This document shows, piece by piece, positions 17,660-26,739 of a DNA stretch of 64,000 nucleotides. The position numbers and the translations under genes are program-made. Numbering within the stretch: position 1 is the stretch's first letter; each line of letters begins with the position of its first letter. The notes under the pieces were generated by a model. It made no database searches. It was given only the letters and a program-made list of their open reading frames with translations, and was not told where the DNA came from. This DNA comes from Shewanella fodinae (GTDB lineage: Bacteria > Pseudomonadota > Gammaproteobacteria > Enterobacterales > Shewanellaceae), in NCBI RefSeq assembly GCF_014651955.1, contig NZ_BMXW01000015.1:23587-87586 (forward strand). The letters run 5' to 3'.

Positions 17660-18670
17660 TTAAAAACCTTCCAGAACAATTTTGCCTCTGGCTTGGTGAG
17701 ATTCTAGCAGTTGATGGGCCTTGCGCAGATTCGCCGCATTGATAATACCGAAATGCTCATTCACGGTGGTTTTCACACGACCATTATCAATCAGTTTTGC
17801 CAACTCGTTAAGGATCTGTTGCTGCCGCGCCATATCCTCTGTTTGGAATAACGAACGGGTATACATAAACTCCCAGTGCAGTGCCAAACTTTTACGTTTC
17901 AATAGCTTCACATCGAAAACATCTGGATCGTCAATCAACCCCAAATGTCCCTGCGGTAATAATGACGCCACGATCTGCTCAATATGTTCATCGGTATTAT
18001 TCAGAGAGGCGACCCATTCCACGCCCGCCAGACCCAATGCACTAATTTGCTCACTCAATGACTGATGGTGATCGATAACGTGGTGCGCGCCTAATGAACA
18101 CAGCCAATCTTTAGACTGTGGACGGCCAGCGGTCGCGATGACCGTGACTTCCGTTAATTGCCGTGCCAGTTGCACCAGAATGGAACCAACACCACCCGCA
18201 GCACCAACGACCAACAGTGCTTTCCCCTTACCAGCGGCCATCGGTAACGCCAGTCTGTCAAACAGCAGTTCCCAAGCGGTCAATGCGGTCAGCGGTAATG
18301 CCGCCGCTTCCAAGTTGCTAATCGTTTTAGGCGCAGCCCCAACAATGCGCTCATCAACCAGCTGTAATTCAGCATTGCTGCCGGGGCGCGAGATATCTCC
18401 GGCATACCAGACGCGATCGCCAGGCTGATAGGCCGTCACTAATTCCCCCACCTGCTGTACCGTGCCAACGGCATCCCATCCTAGTACTTTGTATTGTCCG
18501 TTCTCGCCGCCGACCCGACTGCGGATTTTGGTATCCACCGGATTCACGGAGATGGCCTGCACAGCCACCAGTAAGTCATGCCCTTTAGCGATGGGTGTAG
18601 GCAATTCAATATCCGCTAAAGTGTCGTTACCGCCAAGTACGTGCGCTAGTTTGTATCCCACAGCCTTCAT
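17660..18670 (-). CDS. Zinc-independent alcohol dehydrogenase / quinone oxidoreductase-like MDR protein
   Basis: A 336-residue medium-chain dehydrogenase/reductase. The N-terminal GroES-like fold shows AISVNPVDTKIR and VLGWDAVGTVQQVG. The NADPH site is LLVVGAAGGVGSILVQLARQL. The usual zinc-binding Cys/His set of alcohol dehydrogenases is absent, so it belongs with the quinone oxidoreductase-like group (adh_fam_1 type) acting on quinones, enones or aldehydes. ATG at 18670 is chosen because GAGGA lies eight bases upstream; a seven-residue longer start at 18691 has no site. It is divergent from a LysR gene with an LTTR box between, so that regulator probably controls it. Confidence 0.85.
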   Translation of the reverse strand: MKAVGYKLAHVLGGNDTLADIELPTPIAKGHDLLVAVQAISVNPVDTKIRSRVGGENGQYKVLGWDAVGTVQQVGELVTAYQPGDRVWYAGDISRPGSNAELQLVDERIVGAAPKTISNLEAAALPLTALTAWELLFDRLALPMAAGKGKALLVVGAAGGVGSILVQLARQLTEVTVIATAGRPQSKDWLCSLGAHHVIDHHQSLSEQISALGLAGVEWVASLNNTDEHIEQIVASLLPQGHLGLIDDPDVFDVKLLKRKSLALHWEFMYTRSLFQTEDMARQQQILNELAKLIDNGRVKTTVNEHFGIINAANLRKAHQLLESHQARGKIVLEGF

Positions 18671-18776
18671 TGTGATGTTCCTCTTTGTCATGGCGTATTA
18701 ACAATGTGTTGGTGATTCCCGTACCTAATCTACCTGGCATCCACAACGGGAAAAACCATTGATATTTAATAATAGA

Positions 18777-18793
18777 TTCAAATAATATTTGAA
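18777..18793. promoter_or_regulatory. LysR-type operator (TTCA-N9-TGAA)
   Basis: TTCAAATAATATTTGAA is a perfect 17-bp palindrome of the T-N11-A class bound by LysR-type regulators. It lies in the 161-bp divergent region, 38 bp before the lysR start and about 107 bp before the MDR gene start. This is a usual place for autoregulation and control of the divergent gene. Confidence 0.7.
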
Positions 18794-18831
18794 AATACAT
18801 CGCTGCCATTCCTGAATCAACTGAGCCATAG

Positions 18832-19734
18832 ATGCTACGAGCACTGCAGGATTTACAGATCTTTGTTGCAACGGCCAGACAAGGCAATCTTTCCAGCGTC
18901 GCCCGTGCCATGAACCTAACACCAGCCGCTACCAGCGCCGCAATCAAGCGTCTGGAGCTACAACTGGGAGCCCCGCTATTTGTGCGCTCCACCCGCAGCC
19001 TGCGCTTGACCAAAGACGGTGAGCACTACCTGCAATATTGTGAACAGGCACTGTTACAACTGGAACTGGGCGAAAATTTGTTACGCAGTGGTAGGGAAGC
19101 GTTACAGGGTAAGCTACACCTGTCGTTGCCGTCAGATCTGGGGCGTAATCTGTTAGCACCGCTACTCGACGGTTTCATGGCGGCACATCCGCAAGTGGAA
19201 CTAAGACTGCAGATGAGTGATCATCTAACCAACATCTACCGGCAGCCAGTCGATTTGGTGATCCGTTATGGTCAGCCACCAGACTCGGCGCTTATCGCCC
19301 TACCATTAAGCCCTGAAAATGACCGAGTGCTGTGCGCTGCACCCGATTATATTGCGCGCTATGGCACACCAACGCATCCGCAGGAACTATATCGCCATAA
19401 CTGTTTGTGTTTTATGTTGGCAGATACAGTTCACGACCATTGGCGATTTACCCGGGCAGAGGAATTTATCAGCGTCAATGTCAAAGGCGACCGTGTGGCT
19501 GATGATGGCGATATGGTACGGCGCTGGGCCATTGCTGGGGATGGAATTGCTTATAAATCACGCCTAGATATTACTGCTGATCTAGCAGCAGGCCGACTCC
19601 TGCAGCTATGTCCAGACTGGCAGGGCGAAGCCGCCCCGTTATATATGTTGTTGCCAGACCGCCGCCAACTGACGCCACTGATCAAAGCACTGCGCAGCCA
19701 TTTACTGCAATATCTGCCACAGCGCCCGGTCTAA
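18832..19734 (+). CDS. LysR family transcriptional regulator
   Basis: A 300-residue LTTR. The N-terminal winged HTH is clear: LQIFVATARQGNLSSVARAMNLTPAATSAAIKRLE, followed by the linker helix. The C-terminal LysR substrate-binding domain shows GKLHLSLPSDLGRNLLAPLL and the typical LVIRYGQPPDSALIALPL strand of the CrgA/DsdC-like group. The ligand is unknown. Divergently transcribed from an MDR oxidoreductase with a consensus LTTR box between them. Convergent with lysE, from which it is separated by only 11 bp. Confidence 0.92.
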   Translation: MLRALQDLQIFVATARQGNLSSVARAMNLTPAATSAAIKRLELQLGAPLFVRSTRSLRLTKDGEHYLQYCEQALLQLELGENLLRSGREALQGKLHLSLPSDLGRNLLAPLLDGFMAAHPQVELRLQMSDHLTNIYRQPVDLVIRYGQPPDSALIALPLSPENDRVLCAAPDYIARYGTPTHPQELYRHNCLCFMLADTVHDHWRFTRAEEFISVNVKGDRVADDGDMVRRWAIAGDGIAYKSRLDITADLAAGRLLQLCPDWQGEAAPLYMLLPDRRQLTPLIKALRSHLLQYLPQRPV

Positions 19735-19745
19735 TCCAATGGCTG

Positions 19746-20360
19746 TTACAGCGATACCACCACCCGCAATGCCAACAGCAATAATACGCCGCCTGTCAGT
19801 TTGTCGATCACCGTGGCGTTATGACGCAACTTATCGAGAATCTTCGGTTGCGACAGCATAAAAGCAATAAAGGTGTACCAAAGGCCATCAACCACAATCG
19901 GCGTAATAACGATCAGCCCTTTGCCGGCGCTGTGTTGCGCTGCCAACACAAATTGACTGAATAACGCCATAAAAAATAACATGATTTTGGGATTCAACAT
20001 GGAAATCGCTAAACCATCGCGTGCCGCTTCCAACACGCTGGAGCGCTTACCTGCCGCCAGTTTCTGTTGCATACCGCCGGTTGATCGCAGCGCTTTAATC
20101 CCCAACCATGCCAGATACAGGGCTCCTGCGATCGCAATGACTTTAAACAACATCGGAGAATGCTTCAACACTGCGGCTAATCCCAGCAGAGTTATCAATG
20201 CATAGGTGCCGATACCAATGGAATGAGCCCAAGCGCAAGCTATCCCTTGTGCCCGACCGCCACCAAGTGTGTGCCGTACCACCATTGCGAGGCTAGGTCC
20301 TGGCGACACCGCGCCTAAACAGCAGATCGCTAACAACCCCAGCCACATACTCCAACTCAT
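19746..20360 (-). CDS. LysE family translocator
   Basis: A 204-residue inner-membrane exporter of the LysE/RhtB family, with about six hydrophobic segments. The family motif near the N-terminus is GAVSPGPSLAMVVRHTLGGGR. ALYLAWLGIKALRS and DGLAISMLNPKIMLFFMALFSQFV are further signatures. Such proteins export amino acids such as lysine, threonine or homoserine lactone; the substrate cannot be deduced. A single gene on the minus strand, convergent with the LysR gene. Confidence 0.9.
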   Translation of the reverse strand: MSWSMWLGLLAICCLGAVSPGPSLAMVVRHTLGGGRAQGIACAWAHSIGIGTYALITLLGLAAVLKHSPMLFKVIAIAGALYLAWLGIKALRSTGGMQQKLAAGKRSSVLEAARDGLAISMLNPKIMLFFMALFSQFVLAAQHSAGKGLIVITPIVVDGLWYTFIAFMLSQPKILDKLRHNATVIDKLTGGVLLLLALRVVVSL

Positions 20361-20468
20361 GCCACAAACTCCTTCACCATTAATGCCATTGTTGCAGCGG
20401 TTTACCCGCTAAATGCACACTATATACCAGTTACCCGGAACACCACACCGCCGATCTGATAAGTGGTA

Positions 20469-20495
20469 GAAAAACAGACCAGCAAACTGGTCTGT
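20469..20495 (-). terminator. Terminator of the TonB-dependent receptor gene
   Basis: On the minus strand, ACAGACCAG-TTTG-CTGGTCTGT is followed by a run of Ts. Perfect nine-base arms, about 60 bp beyond the receptor stop codon. Confidence 0.85.
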
Positions 20496-20555
20496 CAAGA
20501 GATAAAAGTGGCTACGGGGTAACAGAGCAATATATCTGCCCCCGTGGCAGCGGAA

Positions 20556-23057
20556 TTAGAAGCGATAAGTCACGCGTCCATAGTAAAAGCCGCCATTAAA
20601 GCCATAGGGAGAAGTGATCGGATATTTCGCCCCAGCAACACCTGCCCAAGGGTTATCATCTGGATAGGTATCCAACAGATTCTGCGCGCCAACGGACACA
20701 TTCCAGTCATCGTTGATGTCATATCCCAGTTCCGCATCTACGGTAAAGGCACTGCTGACATCAATGGGCAACTCGCCATCAGAACCCAGATGATCTTCCC
20801 AATAAGCACCGTAGTAATTGAGCCGCACCATAGTGTGTAAATCAGCCGTCAAAGCCTGATTGTAGGTCAAAGAGCCTTTGTGATGAGGCAGAGATTCCTC
20901 TAACGCCTTCACCTTAGACGCGCTGATATTGTCTGGGTTGAACTTATCCACTGTCGTTTCCGTCCAGTTGTAAGCCAGCGAGAAACTGCTGCCGTCCAAC
21001 CATTCTGGCGTGTAAGTCGCGACCAAATCGATACCTTGGGTGGTGGTATCAAAGTCGTTGGTAAAATAGCGTACGGCAGAGAAACTGCTGGCATCTAGGA
21101 TACCCTGAGAAACCAACGCCGCTTTATCTTCATCCGTGAGCGTCAGTGGTGACGTTTGGGTAATACGATCCTTCAACTTGATATGGAAATAATCCACCGT
21201 CAGGAAGAAGTTGTTGGCGTTATATACACCGCCAAATGACAAGTTAACTGACTTTTCCGGATCCAGTGGTTTACCGCCTTTTTGCACCGAAATAGGGTTG
21301 GTCGGTGGCAGCGTTGCTTGATCTTCCAGACCATTAGGACCGAATGCGGTCGTTACGTTACGAACATTGTTCTGCCCCACGGTTGGCGCCCGGAACCCGG
21401 TACTGGCCGCGCCACGTAGCGAGAAATTATCATTGATGCTCCAGATAGCACTGAGTTTACCATTAGTGGTGGAGCCAAAGTCGTCATAATGCTCGTAACG
21501 CACGGCACCTGTCACCAGCAGATCGTTGCTCAGCTCTTTCTCAACATCCAGATAGACTGCGGCGTTACCGCGGCTCCAGCTACCTGAATCCTCAGGTTTG
21601 AAACCGGGAAAACCGTTGGAACCAATACCAAATCCCTGCGACGCCAGCGGGCCAATCTCAAAGGAATAGGGATCGCCGTTGTAAATTTCAAAGGTTTCAC
21701 GACGATATTCTAGCCCCGCTGCTAGGCTCCAAGTATCAAAGCCAAGATAATCAAAATCCAGGTTCAGACCACGTTCCATCTCGACATATTTACCGGGATC
21801 AAACGTCGTTGGCGTCTCTGGGCCGAGAGAGGCATTGACAGTATTTTTGATATAGAAGTCTGATTCGTTACGTCCATAAGACGCCGTGAAGTCGTAGCTC
21901 AGGCCACTTGCCATATCACCTTTCACGCCAGCCACCAGCGAGGAGTCTGTCACAATACCGCCAAAGCGTGGTGTAAAACCACCTGGGAACATTTCGTTAA
22001 ACACGAAACAGACGTCAGATGCCATCGCCTCAGCAATAGTCATCCCGGCGCAATTGCCAGACATATCACCGGTCAAATCTCCCACTAACGGTGTAGCACC
22101 ACCATCGTTGCTGTAAACTCCAGAACGGTTAGACGGATTACGATAAAAGAAACCGCCTTCGACATTACGACGGGCCCAGTTACCAAACATATAGGCTTTC
22201 TGATGATCATTCAGATCTAGGCCAGCATTAAAGAATAGCGTCAGATCGGATTTGGTTTCCGGCGTGCCCCAGATCTGCGCAGGATCAGGCACATCAGTAT
22301 TACCTGCCGCCTGCAATGCGGCCGCATCATCACGCTGTACGCTACGGCTGGTATCATCCTGAGCACGATACTGAAAACTGAAATTGGCAAAACCGTTAGC
22401 ACTTAATGGCAGACCGATATTACCGGCCACCTGCGACAGCGTACCGTCGCCTTCATAATATTGGCCACTACGGAATTCAAGTTCACCACCTTCCGCACTA
22501 TCTTTTAATTGAAAGTTAATCACCCCAGCAATAGCATCAGAGCCATACTGTGCGGCTGCACCATCACGTAACACTTCGACTTGCTTAAGCGCAATAGCGG
22601 GAATGACCGAGATATCAGGCCCTTGAGCACCATCTGAAATCCCTGCCCCTTGGAAAGCAATCACTGAGGCACGGTGGCGACGTTTGCCGTTGACCAGCAC
22701 CAAGGTGTGATCAGGTGCCAAACCGCGCATGTTGGCTGGGCGCACTAAGGTGGCCGCATCACTAATGGGTTGCGCATTGACATTGTATGACGGGACCACT
22801 TTTCCCATCAGATCATTCATGTCAGTAGCACCATTCTTGGTAAACTCTTCACTACCGATAATATCTACCGGCACCGGAGATTCACCCACAGAACGAGGAG
22901 CCGCCCGCGAACCGACAACGGCAATTCGTTCCACACTCTCACCGGTTTTTTTATCCGTAGCAGGCGCTTCTTCTGCAAGTACCGGATATCCTATAGCCAT
23001 CAGCACTGAGAAACTCAGCGCATTTAATTGCAACGCACGTTGGGTTGAGTTCTTCAT
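20556..23057 (-). CDS. TonB-dependent outer-membrane receptor
   Basis: An 833-residue receptor. The signal peptide is at residues 1-28, then a TonB-box-like ERIAVVGSR, a plug domain (residues about 55-170) with VNGKRRHR and VEVLRDGAAAQYGSDAIAGVINF, and a long beta-barrel ending in YGRVTYRF with terminal Phe. It moves a large substrate across the outer membrane using TonB. The absence of an adjacent transporter, siderophore reductase or recognisable Fur box leaves the substrate open. Upstream lies a 473-bp, very AT-rich region. The gene has its own terminator and stands alone. Confidence 0.9.
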   Translation of the reverse strand: MKNSTQRALQLNALSFSVLMAIGYPVLAEEAPATDKKTGESVERIAVVGSRAAPRSVGESPVPVDIIGSEEFTKNGATDMNDLMGKVVPSYNVNAQPISDAATLVRPANMRGLAPDHTLVLVNGKRRHRASVIAFQGAGISDGAQGPDISVIPAIALKQVEVLRDGAAAQYGSDAIAGVINFQLKDSAEGGELEFRSGQYYEGDGTLSQVAGNIGLPLSANGFANFSFQYRAQDDTSRSVQRDDAAALQAAGNTDVPDPAQIWGTPETKSDLTLFFNAGLDLNDHQKAYMFGNWARRNVEGGFFYRNPSNRSGVYSNDGGATPLVGDLTGDMSGNCAGMTIAEAMASDVCFVFNEMFPGGFTPRFGGIVTDSSLVAGVKGDMASGLSYDFTASYGRNESDFYIKNTVNASLGPETPTTFDPGKYVEMERGLNLDFDYLGFDTWSLAAGLEYRRETFEIYNGDPYSFEIGPLASQGFGIGSNGFPGFKPEDSGSWSRGNAAVYLDVEKELSNDLLVTGAVRYEHYDDFGSTTNGKLSAIWSINDNFSLRGAASTGFRAPTVGQNNVRNVTTAFGPNGLEDQATLPPTNPISVQKGGKPLDPEKSVNLSFGGVYNANNFFLTVDYFHIKLKDRITQTSPLTLTDEDKAALVSQGILDASSFSAVRYFTNDFDTTTQGIDLVATYTPEWLDGSSFSLAYNWTETTVDKFNPDNISASKVKALEESLPHHKGSLTYNQALTADLHTMVRLNYYGAYWEDHLGSDGELPIDVSSAFTVDAELGYDINDDWNVSVGAQNLLDTYPDDNPWAGVAGAKYPITSPYGFNGGFYYGRVTYRF

Positions 23058-23530
23058 CTTCCATCTTCTCTGTCAAATGTTGTTGTTTATTTAGTTTTTT
23101 CAGGAACGTTCGACAGAATTCGTCCCCTATTCCATCTTCCCGAATCTAAAAAATCACATTAAATAAACAATTTTGCAACATTCATTAAAGATGCAAAGAT
23201 AAACAATTAAAAATAATTATTAAATCAACAATAGAATATGTTAAAAAATGATTATTGATTAAAAATAGACAGATTTTAATGAGTCTAATCTATAAAAAAT
23301 CGCAATAAATAGACTTAAATACATTTAAAATAACCAAATTTAACGAAAATTTATTCAAATTTAGTATATAAAAGTATTTTTATGACTAAAAAAAAACTGC
23401 AACCGCCTAAAAACATGTCATAAAAGATATGATTAAACACATCAAAAATTAACATATTTAACATTCGTCAAAGAAGGCAACTTTAGCACCGATGACGAGA
23501 TAACGTTGCGCTGTTAATGCGGCAGGTAAA
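23058..23530. other. Very AT-rich intergenic region
   Basis: A 473-bp gap with no gene. The part from about 23150 to 23470 is strikingly poor in G and C compared with the rest of the window and full of A and T runs. It upholds no open frame of note. Such DNA could be curved and a target of H-NS-type silencing, and it holds the promoter of the TonB-dependent receptor. Confidence 0.6.
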
Positions 23531-24046
23531 TCAATCGCGGATAAGATCAAGTAGGTGACTAAGTGCACACACTACGTGCAAGATCAGTAAAGTGATAAAC
23601 AGATAGACAAACGAATGGTGCCAAATTCGCCAGAACAGCGCTTCGTTACTGCCCTGCTCAAAAAACCACATACCACCGCTAAAGCAGACTGCCAATAGCG
23701 CCACCATAGTCAATCCTTCCACCAGACTGAACAGACCGACCCCACCAGCTGCTGGAATTCGACCATGTCTCAGGCCGTTAAGATCATGCCATAGCGGCTG
23801 CCAGTTCCCGACAAACACGCCAAAGTACTGGCGCCAGCTACCGCCAATGATGTTGCTGATAAAAAAGGTCGTAGCGACAACACAGCATACAAATCCCAGC
23901 CAAATATGACTCAGGTTCCAGAACCCTGGATTCGTAGGTAGAGCGCGTAACATGACCAACTGCCCACCTTCTGCCAACAGGAAGATGCAAAGCACCATCA
24001 GCAACAAATGTTGCAACCGTTGATACAAGGCCAACAGGCTATTCAT
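23531..24046 (-). CDS. Cytochrome b561-like membrane protein
   Basis: A 171-residue protein with four predicted membrane helices and histidines placed as in di-haem b-type cytochromes: QHLLL in helix 1, LSHIW in helix 2, and WHHSF and LHVVCALSHLL towards helix 4. It would carry electrons between quinol and a partner. It begins 9 nt after hemG on the same strand. HemG depends on menaquinone or another acceptor to oxidise protoporphyrinogen, so a b-type cytochrome made from the same message might accept its electrons; this is inference from position. Confidence 0.7.
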   Translation of the reverse strand: MNSLLALYQRLQHLLLMVLCIFLLAEGGQLVMLRALPTNPGFWNLSHIWLGFVCCVVATTFFISNIIGGSWRQYFGVFVGNWQPLWHDLNGLRHGRIPAAGGVGLFSLVEGLTMVALLAVCFSGGMWFFEQGSNEALFWRIWHHSFVYLFITLLILHVVCALSHLLDLIRD

Positions 24047-24055
24047 TATTGGCTC

Positions 24056-24580
24056 CTATGCTGCAGTCGCAAACTTATCGGTAAACGCGGCGACTTTCTG
24101 CCAGTCGGTATATTCCACACAGGTGTTCGGATCTGTTGGCCCTTTCGTTATCCACATGATGAAACGGATAATATTACGATCCATCGCATCATATCCCTGA
24201 TAATTCAGATTACCGCCGAACACCGCCAACAACTTCGGCCGCCAACCGGATTTAGCAAGAAAAGCTTGCATATAAGGGTTGGTTTCCGGAGTATTTTTCG
24301 CCGGTTTACGGGCCACTAAGCTCACCGAAAAAAAGCCATTAGGCTTAGTGTCCAGAAGCGCCTGATGCTGGCGAATAAAATCATAAACGGCGGGATTATG
24401 TTTGCCATGGCGGATACTGGCACCGATCAGAATACGGTCAAATTCCCCCAATTCCGGCGCTTCACTAATGGTCGACATAGTCACATCCTGCCCCTGCTGC
24501 TGTAAGCGTTTGGCCATAAATTCACATATTTTACGGGTTTGCCCATGCACGCTGGAAAATAGAATGAGGGTCTTGTTCAC
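24056..24580 (-). CDS. hemG: Menaquinone-dependent protoporphyrinogen IX dehydrogenase
   Basis: A 174-residue flavodoxin-fold protein of the HemG type, the step before ferrochelatase in haem synthesis. The FMN phosphate loop is LILFSSVHGQTRKI. GASIRHGKHNP and the family-specific insertion with ARKPAKNTPETNPYM follow. The FGGNLNYQGYDAMDRNIIRFIMWITKG segment is diagnostic of HemG. It is co-oriented with, and probably co-transcribed with, the following cytochrome b gene. Confidence 0.93.
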   Translation of the reverse strand: MNKTLILFSSVHGQTRKICEFMAKRLQQQGQDVTMSTISEAPELGEFDRILIGASIRHGKHNPAVYDFIRQHQALLDTKPNGFFSVSLVARKPAKNTPETNPYMQAFLAKSGWRPKLLAVFGGNLNYQGYDAMDRNIIRFIMWITKGPTDPNTCVEYTDWQKVAAFTDKFATAA

Positions 24581-24830
24581 CTTAACACCTGTATGTTCAA
24601 TCTGTTAGCTATAGATAATGGTAGGGAAATAATGCCATAGATTTCATGAATCAGATCACGAGCATCGGCAGTGGTGTCCAGTAAAAGTCATTAATTAAAA
24701 GCAGTTCACAAAATAATGAGTGCTTGTGACAGCTTGAGGTTCATCCGCGCAAATTGCTGCAGAGATCTGGACAGCAGACCGCCCTTTCCGCTTATAGTAT
24801 GCCATACAAAGCTTAATCCAGAATGATGCT

Positions 24831-25670
24831 ATGGCAGAAAACCGTCAGCTGAATGATGCACCTCAGGTCGAAAATGCGCTAGACATGTCCGCACGTAAAA
24901 AAGTGCTGCGGCTCGGGCGTTTGTTGGGGCTAGCATCTGAACAAGATTATCATCCTGCCAGCGCTACCTTGGGGCAACGCGCCAGTTTCCGCTTAGCCCA
25001 GCAGCAGCAACAATATCAGCAGAATCTGGAAAATATCTATGCGATGGCGTTGAGCTATTCCTCTTCGGAGGTAGCGGGGGCAGAACTGGATCCAGACTGG
25101 ATCCATCAGTTTTTCCAGATGGCGGAGCAGATCCATAATCGCAAAATGCAGGATCTTTGGGGCAGGATCCTTGCCAGTGAAACGGTAAACCCAGGCAACT
25201 TTAGTCTGCGCACGTTAGCGACACTGCAGCAACTGACGCTGCGAGAGGCACAGTTAATGGAAAAAGCCCTAGGAATGACGGTAAAAATCAATAATGAACA
25301 GCGAGGCAAGCTACTAGGCAACTACCGTGTTGCCGGAGGGTTAGGACAATATTTTCGTAAACACAGTGCGGTAAATCTGGGATTGTCGCAGTTTGGTCTG
25401 CCTTACTCTAACTTGCTAACACTTATGGACGCTGGTCTCATTCACAAGAGTGAATTTGAAACGGGCATCTTGCCTGCAAAACAGGCTATGACATTACAGT
25501 TAAACCAGCAACAGCTGACGATTACGCCGAAAAATAATCATCTGCTGTTTGGCTATTACCGCTTCACCGCCATTGGTGAAGAACTGGCGCAACTGGTACC
25601 CCCACGCCAAGATCTGGCGTACGTTGATGCTTTAAAGACCCTGCTACAACAGGATTTCCAGGTCAACTAA
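24831..25670 (+). CDS. TIGR03899-like conserved protein
   Basis: A 279-residue soluble protein. The middle part, WIHQFFQMAEQIHNRKMQDLWGRILASE, then NPGNFSLRTLATLQQLT, resembles the DUF2806/TIGR03899 proteins found in Vibrio and Shewanella relatives, whose function is unknown. There is no signal peptide or membrane segment. A Gln-rich stretch lies at about residues 60-75. It is divergent from hemG across 250 bp and convergent to cobA with only 13 bp between their stops. Confidence 0.65.
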   Translation: MAENRQLNDAPQVENALDMSARKKVLRLGRLLGLASEQDYHPASATLGQRASFRLAQQQQQYQQNLENIYAMALSYSSSEVAGAELDPDWIHQFFQMAEQIHNRKMQDLWGRILASETVNPGNFSLRTLATLQQLTLREAQLMEKALGMTVKINNEQRGKLLGNYRVAGGLGQYFRKHSAVNLGLSQFGLPYSNLLTLMDAGLIHKSEFETGILPAKQAMTLQLNQQQLTITPKNNHLLFGYYRFTAIGEELAQLVPPRQDLAYVDALKTLLQQDFQVN

Positions 25671-25683
25671 CAGTTGTGATAGG

Positions 25684-26487
25684 TCACTGTGCCAGGGCTG
25701 CGGGTACAGTCATTGCCTGAGGTTCAAACCAATTGAGCTGCGCCGCGAGACTAGCAACCTGACCTATCACCATCAGTGCTGGCATTTCTAGCTGTGGATG
25801 GCTGGCTAACGTCCCGAGTTCGTTTAACGTCCCGAGAAAACACTGTTGCCGTGGTGTGCTGGCACAAGACACCAGCGCCACCGGTGTATCAGCCGCACGC
25901 CCTGCCGCTAACAGACCATCACGGATAGCCGTGGCGTTGAGTATTCCCATATACACTACCAACGTCATATCGGCATCACAGTATTGACGCCAGTCGACTG
26001 GCATACCGGGACGCTGGCAATGGCCGGTGATAAAAGTTACCGTTCGCGCGAGGTCACGATGGGTAAGCGGAATACCTGCATATGCAGCAGCACCACTGGC
26101 AGCGGTGATTCCGGGCACGACTTCAAAGCGGATCCCTGCTGCGGCTAACGCTTGCAGTTCTTCACCACCACGACCAAAAATAAACGGATCCCCACCCTTC
26201 AGACGCACTACCCGTTCACGGCTATAAGCTTTAGCAACTAACAACTGATTTATCTGCTGCTGAGAAGCACTATGGCTACCAGCACGTTTACCCACAGCAA
26301 TTTTTTCAGCCGACGCCGGGAGTAGTGACAGGATCTGCTCACTCACTAACGCATCATAAAGAACCACATCGGCGCTTTTCAAAAGCCGCCAGGCTTTGAG
26401 GGTCAGCAGTTCAGGATCGCCAGGGCCGGCCCCCACCAGATAAACTTTTCCTTTAACCTGTGCATCGGCTAGATGTAGTAACGCCAT
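25684..26487 (-). CDS. cobA: Uroporphyrinogen-III C-methyltransferase
   Basis: A 267-residue SAM-dependent methyltransferase that makes precorrin-2, the first step towards sirohaem (and B12). Motifs: VYLVGAGPGDPELLTLKA, DVVLYDALVS, GKRAGSHSASQQQIN, VRLKGGDPFIFGRGGEE, VVPGITAASGAAAYAGIPLTHRD. It is the stand-alone CobA form, without the CysG oxidase/ferrochelatase part. Sirohaem is the cofactor of the CysI sulfite reductase encoded at 30-32 kb, so the gene probably serves sulfate assimilation. Confidence 0.93.
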   Translation of the reverse strand: MALLHLADAQVKGKVYLVGAGPGDPELLTLKAWRLLKSADVVLYDALVSEQILSLLPASAEKIAVGKRAGSHSASQQQINQLLVAKAYSRERVVRLKGGDPFIFGRGGEELQALAAAGIRFEVVPGITAASGAAAYAGIPLTHRDLARTVTFITGHCQRPGMPVDWRQYCDADMTLVVYMGILNATAIRDGLLAAGRAADTPVALVSCASTPRQQCFLGTLNELGTLASHPQLEMPALMVIGQVASLAAQLNWFEPQAMTVPAALAQ

Positions 26488-26739
26488 ATCGATGAACCCC
26501 GCTTGTCATTAGCGGCAATATAGCGGCTTAAATATTCTTTATTAAATATATAATTATTAGTTTTTATGCCTATTGGTTATTTAAAGCCGCTATTAGTTGT
26601 TACGATGGCAGTTGCATTTACCATGTTCGTCAAGCTGCAATCCCCGACGTAAATTCAAGCGACTGTTAAACCAATTATTTTCAATGCTACACTGCTGACG
26701 CACGCTTAACTATTGATAGGTCTCAGGGAGAAAGGACGC

